In this document: one piece after another, positions 29,651-33,108 of the stretch
How the letters are laid out: each line of letters opens with the position of its first letter
How positions within the stretch are numbered: position 1 is the stretch's first letter
DNA from: Solimonas sp041612095
GTDB taxonomy: Bacteria > Pseudomonadota > Gammaproteobacteria > Nevskiales > Nevskiaceae
NCBI GenBank assembly: GCA_041612095.1
Contig: JBFJJW010000008.1
Location: 1 to 33,108, forward strand
DNA: 33,108 nt
Reading direction: 5' to 3'
Notes under the pieces: model-generated
Told to the model about the DNA's origin: nothing
Databases searched by the model: none
The model's input: only the letters and a program-made list of their open reading frames with translations
Position numbers and translations under genes: made by a program

Positions 29651-30475
29651 AGCGGTTGTTTGCGGCGTTGCCGGCGGCGCCGAAAGGCTGTCGCTGAAGC
29701 GCAGTGAGGCGGGATACATCACCGGCTCGGCATTGATGCGCTCAATCAGCTGTGCCGGTGCCAGCAACTCTATGCCTTGGCTTGCGAGCTGCGGTAGCCG
29801 GCGCTGCAGAACCCGCAGCGTGGCGGTATGGGGGTGGCCAATGGCGAGCGCAGTGCCATCGCGACGCGCCAGCCGCAGCAGTCGATCAAACTCGGCTTCG
29901 ACCGCCGCTTCAGTCGGCTCATTGTCGAGAAACACTCGACGGCGTACGGCGGGCAGGCCATAGGCGCGTGCCAGTGCATACGCCTGGCTTTGAGATGTTG
30001 TCGCGCTGTCCAGAAAGTAACCGATGCCGGCCAGAGACAACTCGCGCATCAGCCAATGCATCTGTTCGCGACTTGCCGTTGCTCGGCTGCCCTGGTGGTT
30101 GTTGACGCCGTCTGCAAACGGAACCGAGGCCAATAGCCGCAACAGATGCTCGGTACGCGGGATGGCGGGTAGTGTGTTGTTGATCGCCAGTGGATGCGCC
30201 CGGCCGTGTTCGGGTTGCAGCGGCAGATGCAGCAGCACCGGCTTGCCGGCGATGTGGGCCTCGGTCGCCAGCCTGCGGGTATGCGGGGACTCCGGCAGAA
30301 ACGCACAGGCGACGGCGCCGGGCAGTTCAACCGCGGCCCGGCCATTCGTCAGCGTATCCCCGAGGTCATCAATGACGACGCTGATTGCCGGGGCAGCGCT
30401 GACGCTGCCGCCGATCAGCCCCGCGACGAGCGCCAGCAGCGTGTGCAGGCGGCGACCAGCCCTCACGCCGCGCAC
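29609..30475 (-). CDS. yibQ: Divergent polysaccharide deacetylase family protein (YibQ-like)
   Basis: A 288-residue exported protein with a signal peptide (about 1-27, ending SVSAA) and a deacetylase-like beta/alpha fold: ISVVIDDLGD (31-40), FLPESPHTRRLA, VLLHLPLQP, GVNNHQGSRATA, FLDSATTSQSQAY and LAIGHPH. The family (old DUF610) is related to NodB deacetylases but its reaction is not settled. The start is GTG 30475; GTG 30466 is an alternative. It follows ctpA by 46 bases in the conserved envC-ctpA-yibQ order. A Pro/Ala/Ser-rich tail of about 30 residues overlaps ubiB by 42 bases on the opposite strand. Confidence 0.87.
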   Translation of the reverse strand: MRGVRAGRRLHTLLALVAGLIGGSVSAAPAISVVIDDLGDTLTNGRAAVELPGAVACAFLPESPHTRRLATEAHIAGKPVLLHLPLQPEHGRAHPLAINNTLPAIPRTEHLLRLLASVPFADGVNNHQGSRATASREQMHWLMRELSLAGIGYFLDSATTSQSQAYALARAYGLPAVRRRVFLDNEPTEAAVEAEFDRLLRLARRDGTALAIGHPHTATLRVLQRRLPQLASQGIELLAPAQLIERINAEPVMYPASLRFSDSLSAPPATPQTTASLPAVASGAPSQP

Positions 30476-30521
30476 ACGCTCGCGGGAGCGCTCCGCAGTG
30501 AGAGGGCGGTTTCCAAGCGCA

Positions 30522-31859
30522 TCAGCGCCCCTGCGTAATGACCAGGCCCTTGAGCAGATTCAGGGCTTCGTAAAGCGCGTAATCGGTTTCGGCCAGTTGC
30601 AGCGCGTCCTTGGCGCGTTTTTCCTGTGCGGCCTGCTCAGCGGCGCGCTTCTCCTGCTGGGCCTTGTCGTCCTTGTTGCTCAGGCTCTTGTTGAGGCTGG
30701 CTTCGGTGATTGGCTCGAACAGGTCTTCGCCTTCGGTTTCGCTCTTTGCAATCTTGAGCGGGCGAATGATGATGTCCGGCTCAATGCCCTCTCCCTGGAT
30801 CGAGCGACCCGAAGGGGTGAAGTAGCGCGCGGTGGTGAGCTTGATGGCGCCCTCGGTGGTCAGCGGCAGTATGGTCTGCACCGAGCCCTTGCCGAACGAC
30901 TTGGTGCCGATGACGATGCCGCGGTGCTGGTCCTGGATCGCGCCGGCGACGATCTCTGCCGCCGAGGCGGAGCCGCCATTGATCAGCACCACCAGCGGCT
31001 TGCCGTCGAGCAGGTCGCCGCGGCTGGCCTCGAATACGCGACCATTGCCTTCGGTGCGGCCCTGAATGCTGACGATCGGTCCTTTCTCGATGAAGGCGTC
31101 GCTGACCCTGACGGCTGCGTCCAGCACGCCGCCGGGGTTGTTGCGCAGATCAAGGATCAGGCCGCGCATCGGGGCTGAGGCTTCCTTGACCAGCTTCTTG
31201 AATTCCTTGTCCAGCGTGGCGCCGGTTTCGGTCGTGAAGCTGGAGACGCGCACGTAGCCCAGCCCCGGTTCCAGCATGCGACTGCGCACGCTGGCGACGT
31301 TGATGATTGCGCGCTTGAGTTCAAGCACCTTTGGCGCGTTCTCGCCGTCCCGGACCAGTGTCAGCACGATCTTGGAGCCGGGTTCGCCGCGCATCCGATC
31401 AACGGCGTCACTGAGGGAGAGTCCCTTGACCGGGGTGTCGTCGATCTTGACGATCAGGTCGCCCGGCTGGATGCCGGCGGCGGCGGCGGGTGTATCGTCG
31501 ATCGGCGCGACCACGCGCACAAAGCCGTTTTGCAGCTGCACTTCGATGCCCAGGCCCCCGAACTTGCCGGAGGTGGCGATGTTCATGTCCTTGAACTCGT
31601 CCTTGTCGAGGTAGGCCGAATGCGGATCAAGGCCGCTGAGCATGCCGCGCACCGCGTTTTCCAGCAGCACCTTGTCTTCCACCGGCTCGACGTAATCCGC
31701 CTTTACCCGGTTGAGTATTTCGACAAACGTCTGCAATTCCTTGAACGGCAGGGTGTCGGATTTCGGTCTGTCGGCCAGCACGCCCTGGGTCAGGGTGACC
31801 GAGGCGCCGATGAGAATGCCGGCGGCCAGCGCCAGAGGAATGCGATAGGAGGGGGACAT
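30522..31859 (-). CDS. ctpA: C-terminal processing peptidase, S41 family (CtpA)
   Basis: A 445-residue periplasmic serine protease that trims proteins from the C-terminus, in Pseudomonads including peptidoglycan hydrolases. An N-terminal signal/anchor (about 7-29) is followed by a PDZ domain (about 100-175, with FGGLGIEV). The S41 catalytic core has nucleophile S297 in NGGSASAAEIVAGA and Lys K324 in KSFGKGSVQ. A charged Lys/Gln/Ala-rich helix follows near residues 380-420. ATG 31859 is preferred: the frame is open 81 codons further upstream but that stretch overlaps envC. It is likely in an operon with envC. Confidence 0.95.
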   Translation of the reverse strand: MSPSYRIPLALAAGILIGASVTLTQGVLADRPKSDTLPFKELQTFVEILNRVKADYVEPVEDKVLLENAVRGMLSGLDPHSAYLDKDEFKDMNIATSGKFGGLGIEVQLQNGFVRVVAPIDDTPAAAAGIQPGDLIVKIDDTPVKGLSLSDAVDRMRGEPGSKIVLTLVRDGENAPKVLELKRAIINVASVRSRMLEPGLGYVRVSSFTTETGATLDKEFKKLVKEASAPMRGLILDLRNNPGGVLDAAVRVSDAFIEKGPIVSIQGRTEGNGRVFEASRGDLLDGKPLVVLINGGSASAAEIVAGAIQDQHRGIVIGTKSFGKGSVQTILPLTTEGAIKLTTARYFTPSGRSIQGEGIEPDIIIRPLKIAKSETEGEDLFEPITEASLNKSLSNKDDKAQQEKRAAEQAAQEKRAKDALQLAETDYALYEALNLLKGLVITQGR

Positions 31860-31938
31860 GGGACCTTCGAGGTTTAAGCGAATCGAGATAATGGGCACGA
31901 TACCAACAGTGAGACTGCCCGGATAGTGAGCGGTTCCC

Positions 31939-33084
31939 TCAGCGCGCAAGCCAGAGCTTCGGATTGATGGGTTGCGTGCCCTTGCGCAGCTCAAAGTAGA
32001 CCCCGGACTGGTCGTGGCCGCCGGTAGTGCCGGCGCTGGCAATGACCTGGCCGGCCTTGATCGCATCACCGACGGCAACGCTTGCCGCCTGCGCGTGCCC
32101 ATACAGGGAGTAATAGCTGCCCTCGTGCTCCACCAGCACGATCAGGCCATAGCGGTGCATCCAGCCCACGTAGGCCACCCGGCCGCGCGCCACCGCGCGC
32201 ACCGCACTGCCTTCATTCGCTGAAATCCAGTGGCCGTTCCAGCTGAGCCTGCCCCCGGCCTTGGTTTCGCCATAGTGAGCCAGCAGCTTGCCGCGCACGG
32301 GCCAAGGCAGCTTGCCGCGCAAGCTGGCAAACGGCTTGTCGCTGAAGGTGCTTTCCGGGGGCAGATCGGAAAAGCTTTCCTGCACGGATTCGATCAGCTT
32401 CTTGATGCTGCGCTCATCGGCTTGCAGGCGGGCCAGGTCGCTTTTCTCGTCGGCAATGCGCTGACGCAGCTGTTTCAGTACGTCTGCCCGCTTGTTGCGC
32501 TCGCTGCGCAGCTTGGCCAGCGCCGACTCCTGCTCTGAGCGGGCGTCACCGAGCCCATCCAGTTCGCCCCGCAAATGCTCTCGGAGGGTCTCGAGCTCAG
32601 CGCTGCGAGCGGTGATTGAATTGATGGCCGCAGTTTGCGCGCGCTGAAGATAGTCGTAGTACACCAACACACGACCGACCTTCTGCGCATCGTCCAGATT
32701 CAGCAGCATCTGCGCTTGGCCGTTGCGGCCAATGATGTAGGCAGCCCTCAGCTGGCGGCGCAACGCCTGCATTCGCCGTTCGAGATCCCGTTCCGCCTGG
32801 GCCTGTTCGGCCTTGAGTTCGTCTACCTTCCGGCTCTGGGCCTTGACGCGTTCGCGCAGCTCGCGGACTTCGCGGCTGACCTGCGCGATGCTGCGCTCCA
32901 CGTCCTGCACGGCCCTTGCCAGCTGGTCGCGCTCCGCCAGATCGCTTTCCAGGGATTTCTGTACCGCCGCGATGCGCGATCTGACCTGCTCCAACTCCTC
33001 GGCTGTGGCGGCGCTGGCGGGCGGTAAGGGGTGCCCTGCGAGCACGAGCAAGCCGACAAACAGCAGGTAGGGGCGGCGGAACAT
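31939..33084 (-). CDS. envC: Murein hydrolase activator EnvC (degenerate LytM protein)
   Basis: A 381-residue periplasmic protein that is recruited by FtsEX and activates amidases for daughter-cell separation. A signal peptide (about 1-25) precedes long coiled coils (about 27-110 and 165-250). The C-terminal LytM/M23 domain (about 270-381) lacks the HxxxD and HxH zinc ligands: the sites read WNGHWISANEG and SGVYFELRKG, leaving only the His of YGHAQ. Loss of metal ligands is normal for EnvC, which activates and does not cut. ATG 33084 is 25 bases from the window edge, so its promoter lies mostly outside. Confidence 0.94.
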   Translation of the reverse strand: MFRRPYLLFVGLLVLAGHPLPPASAATAEELEQVRSRIAAVQKSLESDLAERDQLARAVQDVERSIAQVSREVRELRERVKAQSRKVDELKAEQAQAERDLERRMQALRRQLRAAYIIGRNGQAQMLLNLDDAQKVGRVLVYYDYLQRAQTAAINSITARSAELETLREHLRGELDGLGDARSEQESALAKLRSERNKRADVLKQLRQRIADEKSDLARLQADERSIKKLIESVQESFSDLPPESTFSDKPFASLRGKLPWPVRGKLLAHYGETKAGGRLSWNGHWISANEGSAVRAVARGRVAYVGWMHRYGLIVLVEHEGSYYSLYGHAQAASVAVGDAIKAGQVIASAGTTGGHDQSGVYFELRKGTQPINPKLWLAR

Positions 33085-33108
33085 GCGATAATCCTAGCGG
33101 TTAGCCAC

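Overview
The window is a GC-rich (well above 60% by eye), densely packed bacterial chromosome segment. It reads as a marine-type or hydrocarbon-associated Gammaproteobacterium. The evidence is the Na+-NQR end (nqrF-nqrM), the dapF-DUF484-xerC, hslV-hslU-DUF971-ubiE-ubiJ-ubiB and envC-ctpA-yibQ gene orders, a wax ester synthase/DGAT and a GlyGly-CTERM protein. A Nevskiales/Salinisphaerales-like lineage is a guess. No rRNA, tRNA, CRISPR, insertion sequence or phage gene was found. No intergenic stretch exceeds about 180 bases.

Layout: 1-624 holds the 3' end of nqrF and the NQR maturation gene nqrM. 651-2975 holds a CBS-domain protein, a PlsC-like acyltransferase and an atypical NAD-epimerase. 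3053-4648 holds a Dps mini-ferritin and an orphan OppF/DppF-type ATPase. 4693-5466 (minus) is an M48 lipoprotein protease. 5535-9923 (minus) is a tightly overlapping four-gene operon: pdxH, an exported protein of unknown function, an M14 carboxypeptidase with a GlyGly-CTERM tail, and a 2,4-dienoyl-CoA-reductase-like SDR. A YhdH-type oxidoreductase diverges from it at 9987.

11035-12872 (minus) is a metal-handling cluster: an exported Cys-rich protein, a putative outer-membrane protein, a MerP-like CxxC protein and a MerT-like membrane protein. A divergent DUF3703 gene lies beside it at 13034. No mercuric reductase or MerR regulator is visible. 13423-15852 (minus) is a lipoprotein penicillin/AHL-acylase-family Ntn hydrolase. 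16027-19053 has a fatty-aldehyde-type dehydrogenase and a wax ester synthase/DGAT transcribed divergently around a perfect TGAACA-N2-TGTTCA palindrome. 19116-20129 (minus) is a chromosomal ParM/Alp-like actin with no visible adaptor. A GFA/VOC gene pair lies upstream of it on the same strand.

21048-29650 is housekeeping: dapF, DUF484 and xerC; a Cys-rich lipoprotein with a strong terminator; hslVU behind a recognisable sigma-32 promoter; DUF971; and ubiE-ubiJ-ubiB joined by ATGA overlaps. 29609-33084 (minus) is the cell-envelope set envC, ctpA and yibQ, whose last gene overlaps the 3' end of ubiB convergently.

The least explained parts are the MerTP-like cluster with DUF3703, the orphan actin, the pdxH-M14-SDR operon and the shared operator in the aldehyde/wax-ester region. 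All functions are assigned by reading motifs and gene order. No database search was run.
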